Shown: positions 12,371 to 22,054, numbered from the stretch's first letter. The stretch: DNA of 64,000 nucleotides from Salinivibrio sp. ES.052 (GCF_900141775.1 NZ_FSRI01000001.1:372001-436000), one strand, 5' to 3'. Notes: generated by a model from the letters alone, not told the origin. Numbers and translations: made by a program.

Positions 12371-13703
12371 GGCTCTTCATCGTTCATGGTGGAAAGTCAT
12401 ATCAAGCCCCCCAAAATAGAACAGTATCGCTGTCTTGAACCGTTGTTTGTTTCTAAAGCCTTTAGCTCTAAGCTTCATGTATTGGATTTTGGCATTTATA
12501 GCTTCCGCCAGGCCATTCGATGCCTTCAGCCGCATTGCATTAAGGATTGCTGGTAAGTGCTTTTTCACTGTCGCCGCTGCTGTCATCAATGGTTTAATTC
12601 CACTTGCCTTAACTAAAGCAAGCCACTCTAGCCATTGATTCCTTGCGCTTCTGATCGAACCTCCGTACCAGATTAGTCTTGCTTGCTCTTTGAGCAACCA
12701 GCTAAGGCTTGTATCTATCATGAGCTTGGCCAATTTGTTTATACGCTCCCTCAAGCGACCAGTGAGGTTTCTATTTCTTTTGAGCCAGCCATAACGCGTT
12801 CTGTAGCACTCTCGTTTAAGGTATGGCGGTAGACGGTTAACCTCTTGCTTGCGAACATCGTCAACAGCTTTGGTGAGCACTTTTGCCACGTGGAAATGAT
12901 CAACTGCAATCAGGCGTTTAGAGCGTGAGCCAAAGAAGGACTCGGTTGCATTCATAAAAGCTTGGCTCATATCCATCGAGACTGAGCGGACCTGTTGTTT
13001 AGCGATGTTAGGCAGCACTCGATAGCAGTTTGCTAAGCTTTGTTCACTTTTACCGTCGGCAACAGCGAGAACTTGGCCCGTTCGGCTCGACATCACCGTG
13101 ACATAATCATGCCCTCGGCAAAAGGCAGTTTCGTCTACCAACAGATCTTCTACCTTATTTAAATTTCTCCGGGCGAGCCCTCGTGAAACAGCCCTTTTCA
13201 TTACCCGATCAATGGCTCCCCAACTCAGTCGAAAGGCTTTAGATACAGAGAGAAGAGAAGTGAACTGAAGTGTTTCAATAATCTTTGTCTCAAAGAGTTC
13301 GGTATAGCGACTTCCAGGAGATGCCCAAGGAACAGAAACGGTCTGAACCCCATGCTTTGGACAGTCAGCACGTGGAACTTGGGCCTCAAGATATGTTTCG
13401 TATTGGCATGTATCCAAATGACGCCATATCCGCTTTCGAGAGTCATGCTTTCTTACCGCTTTCGAGCATGTTGGACAAGCAACGCTTGAATGACTTTCGT
13501 ACATGATAGTCACGGTAATACGTTGGCTCGTTTTATCCACCTGGACAGAGTCGACAGTCCATGGCGGAATCAGTCCAAGGATCGCTTGATAGAGTGCTGT
13601 ATCTTTCATCTGATTCAGGGCTCAAGTGCAGAGTGTTTCCTCATTTTCCAATTAATCGGAAAACTTGAAAAGAAACACTTTCCACCACATCCGGTGAAGA
13701 GCC
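12371..13703 (-). mobile_element. Complete ISL3-family insertion sequence, 1333 bp
   Basis: The element is bounded by imperfect 26-bp inverted repeats: left 12371-12396 begins GGCTCTTCATCG; right 13678-13703, read on the other strand, begins GGCTCTTCACCG. Both end GGTGGAAAG. It is flanked by an 8-bp direct repeat GCATATGT (12363-12370 and 13704-13711), the target-duplication length usual for ISL3. The single transposase ORF is intact and its C-terminus runs into the left inverted repeat. The element looks recent and potentially active. Confidence 0.95.
12377..13609 (-). CDS. tnp: ISL3 family transposase
   Basis: 410 residues and full length. The N-terminal zinc-binding region contains VACPTCSKAVRKHDSRKR and RADCPKHGV, as in ISL3 transposases. 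A DDE-type RNase H-like core follows: DLLVDETAF, SVSMDMSQAF and VDHFHVAKVL are the blocks with the expected acidic residues, and the glutamate is probably in SNGLAEAINAKIQ near the C-terminus. It catalyses movement of this element. The last codons overlap the left inverted repeat. Confidence 0.95.
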   Translation of the reverse strand: MKDTALYQAILGLIPPWTVDSVQVDKTSQRITVTIMYESHSSVACPTCSKAVRKHDSRKRIWRHLDTCQYETYLEAQVPRADCPKHGVQTVSVPWASPGSRYTELFETKIIETLQFTSLLSVSKAFRLSWGAIDRVMKRAVSRGLARRNLNKVEDLLVDETAFCRGHDYVTVMSSRTGQVLAVADGKSEQSLANCYRVLPNIAKQQVRSVSMDMSQAFMNATESFFGSRSKRLIAVDHFHVAKVLTKAVDDVRKQEVNRLPPYLKRECYRTRYGWLKRNRNLTGRLRERINKLAKLMIDTSLSWLLKEQARLIWYGGSIRSARNQWLEWLALVKASGIKPLMTAAATVKKHLPAILNAMRLKASNGLAEAINAKIQYMKLRAKGFRNKQRFKTAILFYFGGLDMTFHHER

Positions 13704-13711
13704 GCATATGT
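13704..13711. repeat. Target site duplication of the IS, right copy
   Basis: GCATATGT directly abuts the right inverted repeat and matches the left copy exactly. Confidence 0.93.
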
Positions 13712-13782
13712 ACAGGTTTTTTATTGCACCCCGATCGGGCTTTGCATACCATGCGGTCAGCGACTGTTTAAGAGGCTTTGTC

Positions 13783-15750
13783 ATGGCACGATTATTTATT
13801 GCGGAAAAACCGAGTTTAGGGCGCGCGATTGCCGCCGGCCTGCCTAAGCCTCATAAAAACCATAAAGGATACATAGAGACAGGGCAGGGCGATGTGGTGA
13901 CTTGGTGTATTGGCCACCTGCTCGAACAAGTTGAGCCGGAAGTCTATGATAGTCGTTATAAAAAATGGAACCTCGCCGATCTGCCTATAGTGCCCGAACG
14001 GTGGCAGTTACGACCACGCAAAGCCGCATCCGGTCAGCTGGCGGTGGTAAAAAAACTGATTAAGCAATTCAATCAACTGATCCATGCCGGTGACCCTGAT
14101 CGCGAAGGGCAGTTACTTGTGGACGAAGTCATTGATTACGCCAATGTCAGCGCCACCAAAAAATCAAAGATTAAACGCTTGCTGATCAGTGATTTAAATG
14201 TCAGTGCGGTTAAAAAATCACTGAGTCAAATGCAAGACAATAAAACCTATATCCCGTTGTCTATTTCTGCATTAGCGCGCTCAAGAGCGGATTGGCTATA
14301 CGGTATGAATTTATCTCGGGCGTATACCTTATTGGGAAAGCAAGCCGGCTATCACGGTGTCTTATCCGTCGGGCGTGTACAAACGCCCGTTCTCGGCCTT
14401 GTTGTAAGACGTGATCAAGCGATTGAACGGTTTGTCCCCCATCCTTATTTTCAGTTGGATGCGCTTATTCCTTACCAAGACACCCAAGTACGTGCACGTT
14501 GGCAGCCGAGTGAAGCGTGTGCAAAATGGCAAGATGAGCAGGGCCGGGTGCTGTCTCGTCCCTTAACTGAAAATGTGGCGAACAGAATCGCTGGGCAGCC
14601 AGCTACCGTTATAGAAGCGGATCGCCAGCAACGTAAGCAAGCCGCGCCGCTGCCTTATAATTTATCGGCGTTACAAATTGATGCGTCAAAGCGGTTTGGT
14701 TTTAGTGCCCAAAAAGCCTTGGATGTGTGCCAGCAGCTTTATGAACGTCACAAATTAATTACCTACCCGCGCTCTGACTGCCGCTATTTACCCAAGGGTC
14801 ACTTTGCTGAGGCATCTAAGGTATTGGACGCGATTAGAAAAGGGTGTCAGGTTCTCCATCAGGCTTGTGATAGCGCGGATCCAAAACAGAAAGGCAAAGC
14901 GTGGAACGATGCCAAGGTGGGCGCACACCATGCCATTATTCCTACGGCTAAAGCTGCCCCCGCCAACCTATCTGACGATGAAATGAAAATTTATCAGCTG
15001 GTCGCGCGACAATATCTGATGCAATTTTACCCTCCGGCAGAATATGCGGAAGGAAAATTGGTGTTTGATATCGCTGGGGGCTGTTTTATCGCCAAAGGGA
15101 AAGTGCTAACTCAGGCCGGCTGGCGAGCGCTATTGCCAAATAGTAAAACAATGGAAAGTGATGCCGCACCATTGCCTCTAATGAATAAAGGCGAGCAGGC
15201 GCAGTGCGAGCGGGGAGACATAAAAGACTGCATGACGGAGCCGCCCGCAGCATTTACCGAATCGAGTTTATTGCAAGCGATGACAGGCATTGGGCGTTAT
15301 GTACAAGACAAGGCTTTAAAGGATATTCTACGTGAAACGGATGGGCTGGGCACTGAAGCGACTCGCGCCGGTATTATTGAATTGTTGGTAAAACGGAGCC
15401 TATTAAACCGGCAAGGAAAAACACTGCATGCGACCGCCAGTGGGAAAGGACTTATTGATGCCTTACCAGACAGTGCCACTTACCCTGATATGACTGCAGA
15501 CTGGGAGCGTCAGCTGCAAGACATGGCTGACCAACAATGCGCCTATCATCCCTTCATGCACGCGTTGACGGAAAGAGTCACTGGGTTGATTGAAACGGTA
15601 AAAATCGCCCCACCTCCCCCGTCGTTAAAAGACTTACCAGCGGCGCCGGCTAGAACGTTTAAACGTCGACGACAGGGTACAAGCAGCAGCCGTAAGCGTA
15701 CGTCTAAACCAAAGCGTGAAGCGACGACACGTAAGGCGGCTGGGCAATGA
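13783..15750 (+). CDS. topB: DNA topoisomerase III
   Basis: 655 residues starting MARLFIAEKPSLGRAIAAGLP. AGAGG lies 8 bases upstream of the ATG at 13783; the longer frame upstream is target-site and IS-flank sequence. The Toprim domain carries GDPDREGQLL around residue 100, and the type IA catalytic tyrosine is in LITYPRSDCRYLP. The C-terminal tail is Lys/Arg-rich. The enzyme relaxes negative supercoils and decatenates single-stranded precatenanes during replication. The upstream IS may change read-through transcription from ydjA, but topB keeps its own ribosome binding site. Confidence 0.96.
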   Translation: MARLFIAEKPSLGRAIAAGLPKPHKNHKGYIETGQGDVVTWCIGHLLEQVEPEVYDSRYKKWNLADLPIVPERWQLRPRKAASGQLAVVKKLIKQFNQLIHAGDPDREGQLLVDEVIDYANVSATKKSKIKRLLISDLNVSAVKKSLSQMQDNKTYIPLSISALARSRADWLYGMNLSRAYTLLGKQAGYHGVLSVGRVQTPVLGLVVRRDQAIERFVPHPYFQLDALIPYQDTQVRARWQPSEACAKWQDEQGRVLSRPLTENVANRIAGQPATVIEADRQQRKQAAPLPYNLSALQIDASKRFGFSAQKALDVCQQLYERHKLITYPRSDCRYLPKGHFAEASKVLDAIRKGCQVLHQACDSADPKQKGKAWNDAKVGAHHAIIPTAKAAPANLSDDEMKIYQLVARQYLMQFYPPAEYAEGKLVFDIAGGCFIAKGKVLTQAGWRALLPNSKTMESDAAPLPLMNKGEQAQCERGDIKDCMTEPPAAFTESSLLQAMTGIGRYVQDKALKDILRETDGLGTEATRAGIIELLVKRSLLNRQGKTLHATASGKGLIDALPDSATYPDMTADWERQLQDMADQQCAYHPFMHALTERVTGLIETVKIAPPPPSLKDLPAAPARTFKRRRQGTSSSRKRTSKPKREATTRKAAGQ

Positions 15751-15803
15751 TGGCAGCAACCGAGTCATTGCCTCCCTCGATGGCGTCAAAATGACTTGCT
15801 TCG

Positions 15804-16562
15804 TTAAAAGGTATATGCAGCGATACAACCGACGAGGGTCATCACCAATAAAAAGACTTTTAAAACTTTTGGGTTCGCTGAGACAGCAAATCGTACCGCA
15901 ATGCGTGCCCCTAACATGGTTCCTATCGCGAGAATGAGCCCTGGCGCCCAACGTATGAGGTCATCGGCAATAAACACTACCAGTGAGAGGGTGGTAAAGG
16001 CCAACGTACACGCCAATTTAAGCGCATTACCTCGCACCAAGTCGTAGTTAAGGGTGCCACATAGTGCGGCGAGCAAAACAAACCCCACGCCTGCTTGCAC
16101 GAAGCCACCATAAAAGCCCGCTAACAGTAGGCCAACCCAAGCACTGGGGGTTTGAGAAACGTGTTTTACTGGCGTGCCAGCGGGGGGAGCAAAGGTGGCT
16201 GGCCTAATTAACATGATGACGGTCATGGTCAATAAAGTGCCGAGCAATAAAGGTTTAACCCAACTCGGCGGTAACCAAGCCGCGGCTAAAGCACCGCATA
16301 AGCCACCTATTACGTTAGGTATTAACACTGGGATGATATCCTGGGTATCGAGCTTGTTATGCTGGCGAAAGCCTGTCATGCCAGAGGCACATTGCAGCCA
16401 TACTGCGACTCTATTGGTGGCATTGGCCACATCGGCAGGCATGCCCATTACCATGAGTGCGGGCAGGGTTAAATTAGAGCCACCACCTGCTAACGTATTG
16501 ATGATACCCGCGATGACACCCAAACTGACTAATAGAAAACTGTATTCTAGACTGATTGTCAT
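15804..16562 (-). CDS. TauE/SafE family sulfite exporter-like permease (TSUP)
   Basis: 252 residues from the ATG at 16562, which is preceded by AAAGGAGTGCGC. The protein is almost wholly hydrophobic with about eight membrane segments. The two TSUP repeats show GIINTLAGGGSNLTLPAL near the N-terminus and GFYGGFVQAGVGFVLLAAL in the second half. Members move sulfur-containing or organic anions across the inner membrane; the substrate here is unknown. It is convergent with topB and divergent from the GGDEF-EAL gene. Confidence 0.9.
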   Translation of the reverse strand: MTISLEYSFLLVSLGVIAGIINTLAGGGSNLTLPALMVMGMPADVANATNRVAVWLQCASGMTGFRQHNKLDTQDIIPVLIPNVIGGLCGALAAAWLPPSWVKPLLLGTLLTMTVIMLIRPATFAPPAGTPVKHVSQTPSAWVGLLLAGFYGGFVQAGVGFVLLAALCGTLNYDLVRGNALKLACTLAFTTLSLVVFIADDLIRWAPGLILAIGTMLGARIAVRFAVSANPKVLKVFLLVMTLVGCIAAYTF

Positions 16563-16798
16563 GCGCACTCCTTTGTTTGTTATTGGTTGTATGTTGTTGC
16601 GTTTAATCAATCCACTTGAAGGCGTCACTTCTTGGTGAAACAGGTAGTGCCTCAGCATACTGTCTACACATCATGTTGTGAAACCGCTTTGTAGTGCTGG
16701 CGATTATCTGCGTGCCCTTTATAATCACGTGCTACACCTGAGGTTTTTGGTTCATGTTCGCTCAATCATGAGTAGAGCGAGATAAGGTATGTCACGTT

Positions 16799-19747
16799 AT
16801 GCAGCAAGCTGGTTCATCGGCGCTTGATAAAGTTGCACGCCGCTCCGCACGGGTCGGCTTTATCTACAATGTGCTTATCTCCATCATGGTCTTCGTCTTC
16901 GCTGTGGCCTCGGTGGAGTTTTGGCTGTATCAGCAAGCACATGATCAAGAGGTAAAAGAAGTCCGCAATACCTTGCTGGCTTACCGTTCTCGTATTGAAT
17001 TAAAAGTGACGCAAAATATAGATTTAAGTCATGGTTTAACCACGTATATCAGTTTAAATCCCGACTTAACTCAAGACGAATTTGCGCGTTTTGCTGGCCA
17101 ACTCAAAGCGAAATCGCCACATATCCTTAATTTTGGCGCCGCCCGAAACTGGGTAATTAGTCACGTATTCCCGGAGAATTTACAGGCGTCATTAGTCGGG
17201 ACCAATTATCGAGAGCTCCCCGAACAACTCGATAGTGTGCGCGAGGCCTATGGGTCAAGGCAGCCGGTCATCTCAGGGCCGGTGGACTTAATCCAAGGAG
17301 GCACAGCCTTGATTGCACGCCAATCCATTATTAATCAAAAAACGGGCTTGCCCTGGGGCGTGTTATCCACCGTGTTGGATATCGATGCCTTATTCTCCGA
17401 AAGTTTTCAAGAGGAAGAAGCCGCACCGGTACGCGCGGTGTTACAAGAAAGAGAGACGCCAAACGCCGAATTTACCAATATATACGGTGATACGTCGGTA
17501 TTAACGCATTCGCCTGAAGCCGTCACACTTAACTTGCACTCTGGCCAATGGCGTCTTCTAGGCGTGCCTCGTGAAGGTTGGAAAGGGTTGCATGCACACC
17601 CGACCGTGTGGGTTGTTGGGTCGATCATTCTCGGTTTTTGGTTAGGGGGGTTATACGGCCGTTATAACGCGGGTCGTAGTTTTGCCCAATCTATTGGTCG
17701 AGTGGTCAATGACAGTTATCGATTTCGAAGTATTTTTAAACGTCATGATGCAGTGATGATGCTACTCGACGCTAAAAGTGGCGATATTCTCGATGCCAAT
17801 GATAGTGCCCAGCGGTTTTATGGTTATGACCATGCAACACTGACGGCTATGCGTATTAGCGACATTAATACTCAAACGGACCGAAGACTTAAAGAAAGCC
17901 TGTCGCAGGCGCAACAGCGAGAAAAGAACTATTTTATCTTCTCCCATCGACTTAAAAATGGTGATGTTCGGCAGGTAGAAGTGCATTCATCTCCAATAAC
18001 GGTCGGGCATGCCAAGCTCTTGTTTTCAGTGATCCATGATGTCTCAGAACGGCTTGAAATTGAACGTAAACTGATGCTTAACGCAAAAATCTTTGAGCAG
18101 TCGAGTGAAGGCGTATTGATTACGGACGCTGAAGGTTACATCGTTGCAGTAAACGGTGGGTTTAGCGTGATCACTGGTTATCAAGAAGAAGATGTTGTGG
18201 GAGTGTCGCCATCGGTGCTTAACTCGGGTCGTCACAATAAGTGCTTTTTCGCTGAAATGTGGCAGCAGATTAACCGTCAAGGACATTGGAAAGGTGAAAT
18301 CTGGAACCGACGCAAAGATGGGGTGGTATATCCTCAGCTACTCTCAATCAGTGTTGTGAAAGACGAAGTGGGCGAGGTAGTTAATTATATTGGTGTGTTC
18401 TCTGATATTACCAAGCTCAAAGACTCAGAGAAAAAGCTGATTGATTTGGCACACTACGATTCATTGACCGGATTACCCAACCGTTTACTGTTAACCTCTC
18501 GCATTCGCGAAGCCATGAGCATGCAGTCAACCCAGCGTAACCAGCTTGCGTTGATGTTTCTCGATCTCGACCAGTTTAAATTCGTTAATGACAGCCATGG
18601 GCATGCAGTGGGAGACGCATTGCTGAAGATGGTCAGTCAACGTTTGTATGGCTTATTGCTCGAAGGTGATACGTTGGCGCGTCTCGGAGGGGATGAGTTT
18701 GTGATCCTTAGGCTGATTCATGCTGACAACCACGCATGTGTTCGCTTATCCGAGGATGTCATTCACGCCATGAACCGTCTATTTGTCTTAGAAGGCGGTA
18801 TTGATGCACAAATTGGCGTCAGTATTGGCATCGCACAATACCCATATAATACCTCCAGTACTGAAGAGCTATTGACGTTTGCTGACTCTGCGATGTATCA
18901 CGCGAAGAAGTCCGGACGTAACACCTATGCGTTTTATAATGATGCGCTTACCGTGGAGGCTAATCACAAGCTGCGCCTCGCCGTTGAGCTTCGACAATGT
19001 GTGCAAAATGAGGAACTGGAGTTGTACTATCAGCCCCAGATCGATTTGGTCACAGGCGATATTGTGGGGGTCGAAGCCTTATTGCGTTGGCACCACCCTG
19101 AGCGAGGCCTGCTGTCACCGTTCCACTTTATTGATGTCGCAGAAGAACGATCGATTATTCATGATATTACGCGATGGGTTGTTGAGACGGGCTGCCGACA
19201 ATTGAAAAGTTGGCATGATGCAGGCGTACATATCTCCATGGCGGTAAACATCTCGCCGCGAAACCTTGCGGATGTCACTTTTACACAAGTAGTGTCTGAG
19301 GCTCTTGATCGTACGGGTGCCGATCCGCGTTTTTTAGAGTTAGAAATTACCGAGAATACCTTAATAGAAAATCAAGCCAATGCGTTACAGGTGTTGGAGC
19401 AGTTACGTGATAAAGGCGTAGGCATTGCGATCGACGATTTTGGAACGGGTTATTCTTCTATGGCGTATTTGAAGCGGTACCCGATCTCTAAATTGAAAAT
19501 CGATCGCCATTTTATAAAAGATATTCAAAGCCAGTCCCCTGATGAAGAAGAGGTAGCCATTGTCTCTGCAATGATAGCGATGGCAGACAGCCTTGGCATG
19601 GGCGTGGTCGCTGAGGGTATTGAAACCTTGCATCAACAAGCCATCCTGCGAGAGTTAGGCTGTACTTTTGGCCAAGGATATTTGTATCGCCGTCCAGCGC
19701 CGGCAGGAGAGATAGCGGAACTATTGGGCGTTGAGTCTTGTGAGTAA
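16799..19747 (+). CDS. CHASE-PAS-PAS-GGDEF-EAL sensory cyclic-di-GMP enzyme
   Basis: 982 residues. A membrane segment (about 22-45) is followed by a periplasmic CHASE-like sensor, a second membrane segment (about 272-292), two PAS domains (about 310-545), a GGDEF domain (about 555-715) with intact LGGDEF, and an EAL domain (about 730-975) with VEALLRW, ELEITENTLIEN, IDDFGTGYSS and KIDRHF all intact. Both cyclase and phosphodiesterase activity are therefore possible. The product-inhibition RxxD site upstream of GGDEF reads LEGD, so allosteric inhibition may be lost. It stands alone, divergent from the TSUP gene. The extracytoplasmic ligand is unknown. Confidence 0.92.
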   Translation: MQQAGSSALDKVARRSARVGFIYNVLISIMVFVFAVASVEFWLYQQAHDQEVKEVRNTLLAYRSRIELKVTQNIDLSHGLTTYISLNPDLTQDEFARFAGQLKAKSPHILNFGAARNWVISHVFPENLQASLVGTNYRELPEQLDSVREAYGSRQPVISGPVDLIQGGTALIARQSIINQKTGLPWGVLSTVLDIDALFSESFQEEEAAPVRAVLQERETPNAEFTNIYGDTSVLTHSPEAVTLNLHSGQWRLLGVPREGWKGLHAHPTVWVVGSIILGFWLGGLYGRYNAGRSFAQSIGRVVNDSYRFRSIFKRHDAVMMLLDAKSGDILDANDSAQRFYGYDHATLTAMRISDINTQTDRRLKESLSQAQQREKNYFIFSHRLKNGDVRQVEVHSSPITVGHAKLLFSVIHDVSERLEIERKLMLNAKIFEQSSEGVLITDAEGYIVAVNGGFSVITGYQEEDVVGVSPSVLNSGRHNKCFFAEMWQQINRQGHWKGEIWNRRKDGVVYPQLLSISVVKDEVGEVVNYIGVFSDITKLKDSEKKLIDLAHYDSLTGLPNRLLLTSRIREAMSMQSTQRNQLALMFLDLDQFKFVNDSHGHAVGDALLKMVSQRLYGLLLEGDTLARLGGDEFVILRLIHADNHACVRLSEDVIHAMNRLFVLEGGIDAQIGVSIGIAQYPYNTSSTEELLTFADSAMYHAKKSGRNTYAFYNDALTVEANHKLRLAVELRQCVQNEELELYYQPQIDLVTGDIVGVEALLRWHHPERGLLSPFHFIDVAEERSIIHDITRWVVETGCRQLKSWHDAGVHISMAVNISPRNLADVTFTQVVSEALDRTGADPRFLELEITENTLIENQANALQVLEQLRDKGVGIAIDDFGTGYSSMAYLKRYPISKLKIDRHFIKDIQSQSPDEEEVAIVSAMIAMADSLGMGVVAEGIETLHQQAILRELGCTFGQGYLYRRPAPAGEIAELLGVESCE

Positions 19748-19853
19748 GATAAGACGATGAAGATAAAGATAAAGAGGCACAATCCCAATAGACTCCTCCC
19801 CAGACTGTCATCGCTCACACTTTGAAGGCGCAGAGACAGGAATGATGTCAACA

Positions 19854-19890
19854 CCTTGCCATTTTTTTACCCTAGGGAAAAATGGCAAGG
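19854..19890 (+). promoter_or_regulatory. Perfect hairpin covering the malS Shine-Dalgarno
   Basis: CCTTGCCATTTTT (19854-19866) pairs perfectly with AAAAATGGCAAGG (19878-19890), and the loop contains CCCTAGGG, which can add three more pairs. The Shine-Dalgarno AAGGAG (19887-19892) lies in the 3' arm, so it would be masked in the folded mRNA. Confidence 0.7.
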
Positions 19891-19899
19891 AGTATCATG

Positions 19900-21969
19900 A
19901 TGACCTCTCTTTTTTCTGGGCAGCGTCTTGCCGTGGCGATCGTTGCTTCGTTCAGCTCGGCGGCAATCCAGGCGGCACCACACATTACCATCACGACATC
20001 AACGACCCAGCTTAATCAGCCGCTAGATGCCGCCACACCTGCGGTGTTTACATTAGATAAAAATACCTATCAGATAAACGTAGAAGGTATCGAAGGTGAA
20101 TGTCAGGCTGACACGCCTGAGAAAGCCAAGTTTAATACACCAATCCCCCTATCGTGCAATACAGCAAGCCCCTTTGATCTCACCATTCGTTTTGCCGGTG
20201 ACTATGGCTTTTACTATCAACCGGACACGCGTACGTTGAGCGTTAAACGTGAGCCGAAAAAAACGACCTCCACTTTTAAACGGCCTTTACCGGATGTGCA
20301 ATGCCAGCAGTACCAAGGTGGACCGGTCACGATTGATCTTGCCGACAGCTTTCCTGAAGGTACTCAGCTAAAAGATGCGCTCAGTGGTCAGGTCGCCACT
20401 GTGCATGACCAACGCGTGACGCTGACGCCAGCGCCTAAAAGTGGTGGTTTGGTGCTATTGGCACCGGTTGATGCCCCTGATCCTGAGTTTAGTTACCGTA
20501 ATGCCAATATCTACTTTGTGATGGTGGACAGGTTTAACAATGGCGAACCGAGCAATGATCATAGTTATGGTCGTCACCAAGATAATGCGCAAAACATAGG
20601 CACCTTTCATGGGGGAGATCTGCAAGGAGTCATTGATAAATTGGATTATATTCAGTCTCTCGGTACCGATGTGATCTGGCTATCGCCTATTGTCGAACAG
20701 GTCCATGGTTTTGTTGGGGGCGGTAGCAACGGCAATTTTCCTTTCTATGCGTATCATGGTTATTGGTCACGTGATTTCACCCAGGTCGATAAAAACTTTG
20801 GTGATGACACCGTGCTCGAAAAACTGATAGAGGAAGCCCATCAACGTGGGTTGAAAGTGTTTCTAGATGCGGTGGTTAACCATCCAGGCTATGCGACCCT
20901 CGCTGATTTACAGCAAGATAGTATCGAGGTCGTGAATGACTCGGGGTTGCCAGAGAAGTGGCAGGATTGGCAACCCAGCGACAGACAAAGCTGGCATGAC
21001 TTTCACCAAGCGATTAACTATAACAGCCCCAATTGGCAGCAGTGGTGGGGAAAAGACTGGGTGCGTGCGGGGTTGCCTGGCTATGACGCGCCGGGAACCA
21101 GTGATGAAACGCTTACCTTGGCAGGACTGCCTGACTTTAAAACGGAGTCGACCAAGACAGTGACACCGCCGCAGTGGTTGCTAGATAATCCAGGAACGCA
21201 GGTTGAAACACGAGAAAACTATACGGTTAGTGATTACTTACTCGAATGGCAAACCCAATGGGTTGAACGTTTTGGCATTGATGGCTTCCGCGTCGACACG
21301 GTTAAACATGTAGATGGTGACGTCTGGCGGGCGTTGAAATCACAGGCATCTACGGCGTTGGAGACATGGCAAGACGCGAACAACAAGACGGCTGAACCAT
21401 TTTGGATGATGGGTGAAGTGTGGGGGCATCGTGCTTATCGCAGCCCGTACTTCGATCAAGGCTTTGATGCGTTGATTAACTTTGATTTGCAAAAGCAGAT
21501 GGACAAGGGCGCGTATTGTCTCAGTGAAATGCAAGACACCTATCAAGTGTATGCCGATACCATGGAAAAAGAGAGCGATTTTATTCCAGTCAGCTATATG
21601 TCTTCCCATGACACCGAGCTCTTTTTCAGTCGATTCAAAGATATCAGTATGCAACGCGGTGCTGCCAATGCGTTGTTACTGACACCGGGGGCGGTACAAG
21701 TCTATTACGGTGATGAAGTAGGGCGTGATTTGGGACCTTATGGTGATGATTTTCACCAAGGAACACGCTCAGACATGGTGTGGCAGCCTAATGTCGCGCA
21801 GACTGCTTTATTGGATCATTGGCGCAGGGTGGGACAGTTTAGACAGCGCCATCCCGCCGTGGGGGCTGGGATGCATCACGCTATTCCACAACAAGGTGCG
21901 TACGTGTTTTCACGCCAACTCGGGGAAGACACCATTGTGGCTGCGTTTGTTGGGCGTCAAGCAGAATAA
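19900..21969 (+). CDS. malS: Periplasmic alpha-amylase, MalS type (GH13)
   Basis: 689 residues from the ATG at 19900, which is 7 bases after AAGGAG; the ATG at 19897 is an alternative. A signal peptide (GQRLAVAIVASFSSAAIQA) precedes the mature protein. An N-terminal beta domain ends in VTLTPAPKSGGLVLLAP, then the GH13 barrel starts at NIYFVMVDRFNNG. Catalytic blocks seen: DAVVNH, GFRVDTVKH (nucleophile Asp), GEVW (acid Glu) and SSHDTE (transition-state Asp). It ends at VAAFVGRQAE, as E. coli MalS ends shortly after the barrel. It degrades maltodextrins in the periplasm. Its ribosome binding site lies in a strong hairpin. Confidence 0.93.
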   Translation: MTSLFSGQRLAVAIVASFSSAAIQAAPHITITTSTTQLNQPLDAATPAVFTLDKNTYQINVEGIEGECQADTPEKAKFNTPIPLSCNTASPFDLTIRFAGDYGFYYQPDTRTLSVKREPKKTTSTFKRPLPDVQCQQYQGGPVTIDLADSFPEGTQLKDALSGQVATVHDQRVTLTPAPKSGGLVLLAPVDAPDPEFSYRNANIYFVMVDRFNNGEPSNDHSYGRHQDNAQNIGTFHGGDLQGVIDKLDYIQSLGTDVIWLSPIVEQVHGFVGGGSNGNFPFYAYHGYWSRDFTQVDKNFGDDTVLEKLIEEAHQRGLKVFLDAVVNHPGYATLADLQQDSIEVVNDSGLPEKWQDWQPSDRQSWHDFHQAINYNSPNWQQWWGKDWVRAGLPGYDAPGTSDETLTLAGLPDFKTESTKTVTPPQWLLDNPGTQVETRENYTVSDYLLEWQTQWVERFGIDGFRVDTVKHVDGDVWRALKSQASTALETWQDANNKTAEPFWMMGEVWGHRAYRSPYFDQGFDALINFDLQKQMDKGAYCLSEMQDTYQVYADTMEKESDFIPVSYMSSHDTELFFSRFKDISMQRGAANALLLTPGAVQVYYGDEVGRDLGPYGDDFHQGTRSDMVWQPNVAQTALLDHWRRVGQFRQRHPAVGAGMHHAIPQQGAYVFSRQLGEDTIVAAFVGRQAE

Positions 21970-22019
21970 TAGTGTGGCCGATAATGCGGGAGGTGAAACT
22001 TTTTGCACTAGGTATGAAA

Positions 22020-22048
22020 AAACCCGCTGCTCTATGAGCAGCGGGTTT
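22020..22048. terminator. Bidirectional terminator between malS and tRNA-Pro
   Basis: AAACCCGCTGC and GCAGCGGGTTT form a perfect 11-bp stem. On the minus strand a run of six T follows, which ends the tRNA-Pro transcript. Confidence 0.88.
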
Positions 22049-22054
22049 ATATAT

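Larger units (their letters stand above)
12353..13721 (+). terminator. ydjA terminator split by the IS
   Basis: Joining the flanks without the IS and one target copy gives AAAAACCTGT, loop GCATATGT, ACAGGTTTTTT: a 10-bp stem with a T tail shortly after the ydjA stop. The IS now separates the two arms (12353-12362 and 13712-13721) by 1.3 kb, so the hairpin can no longer form locally. Confidence 0.8.

Noticed and set aside
21880..21969. C-terminal truncation of malS
   Set aside because: The short end after the barrel at first looked truncated, but E. coli MalS ends similarly as I recall, and total length is normal.
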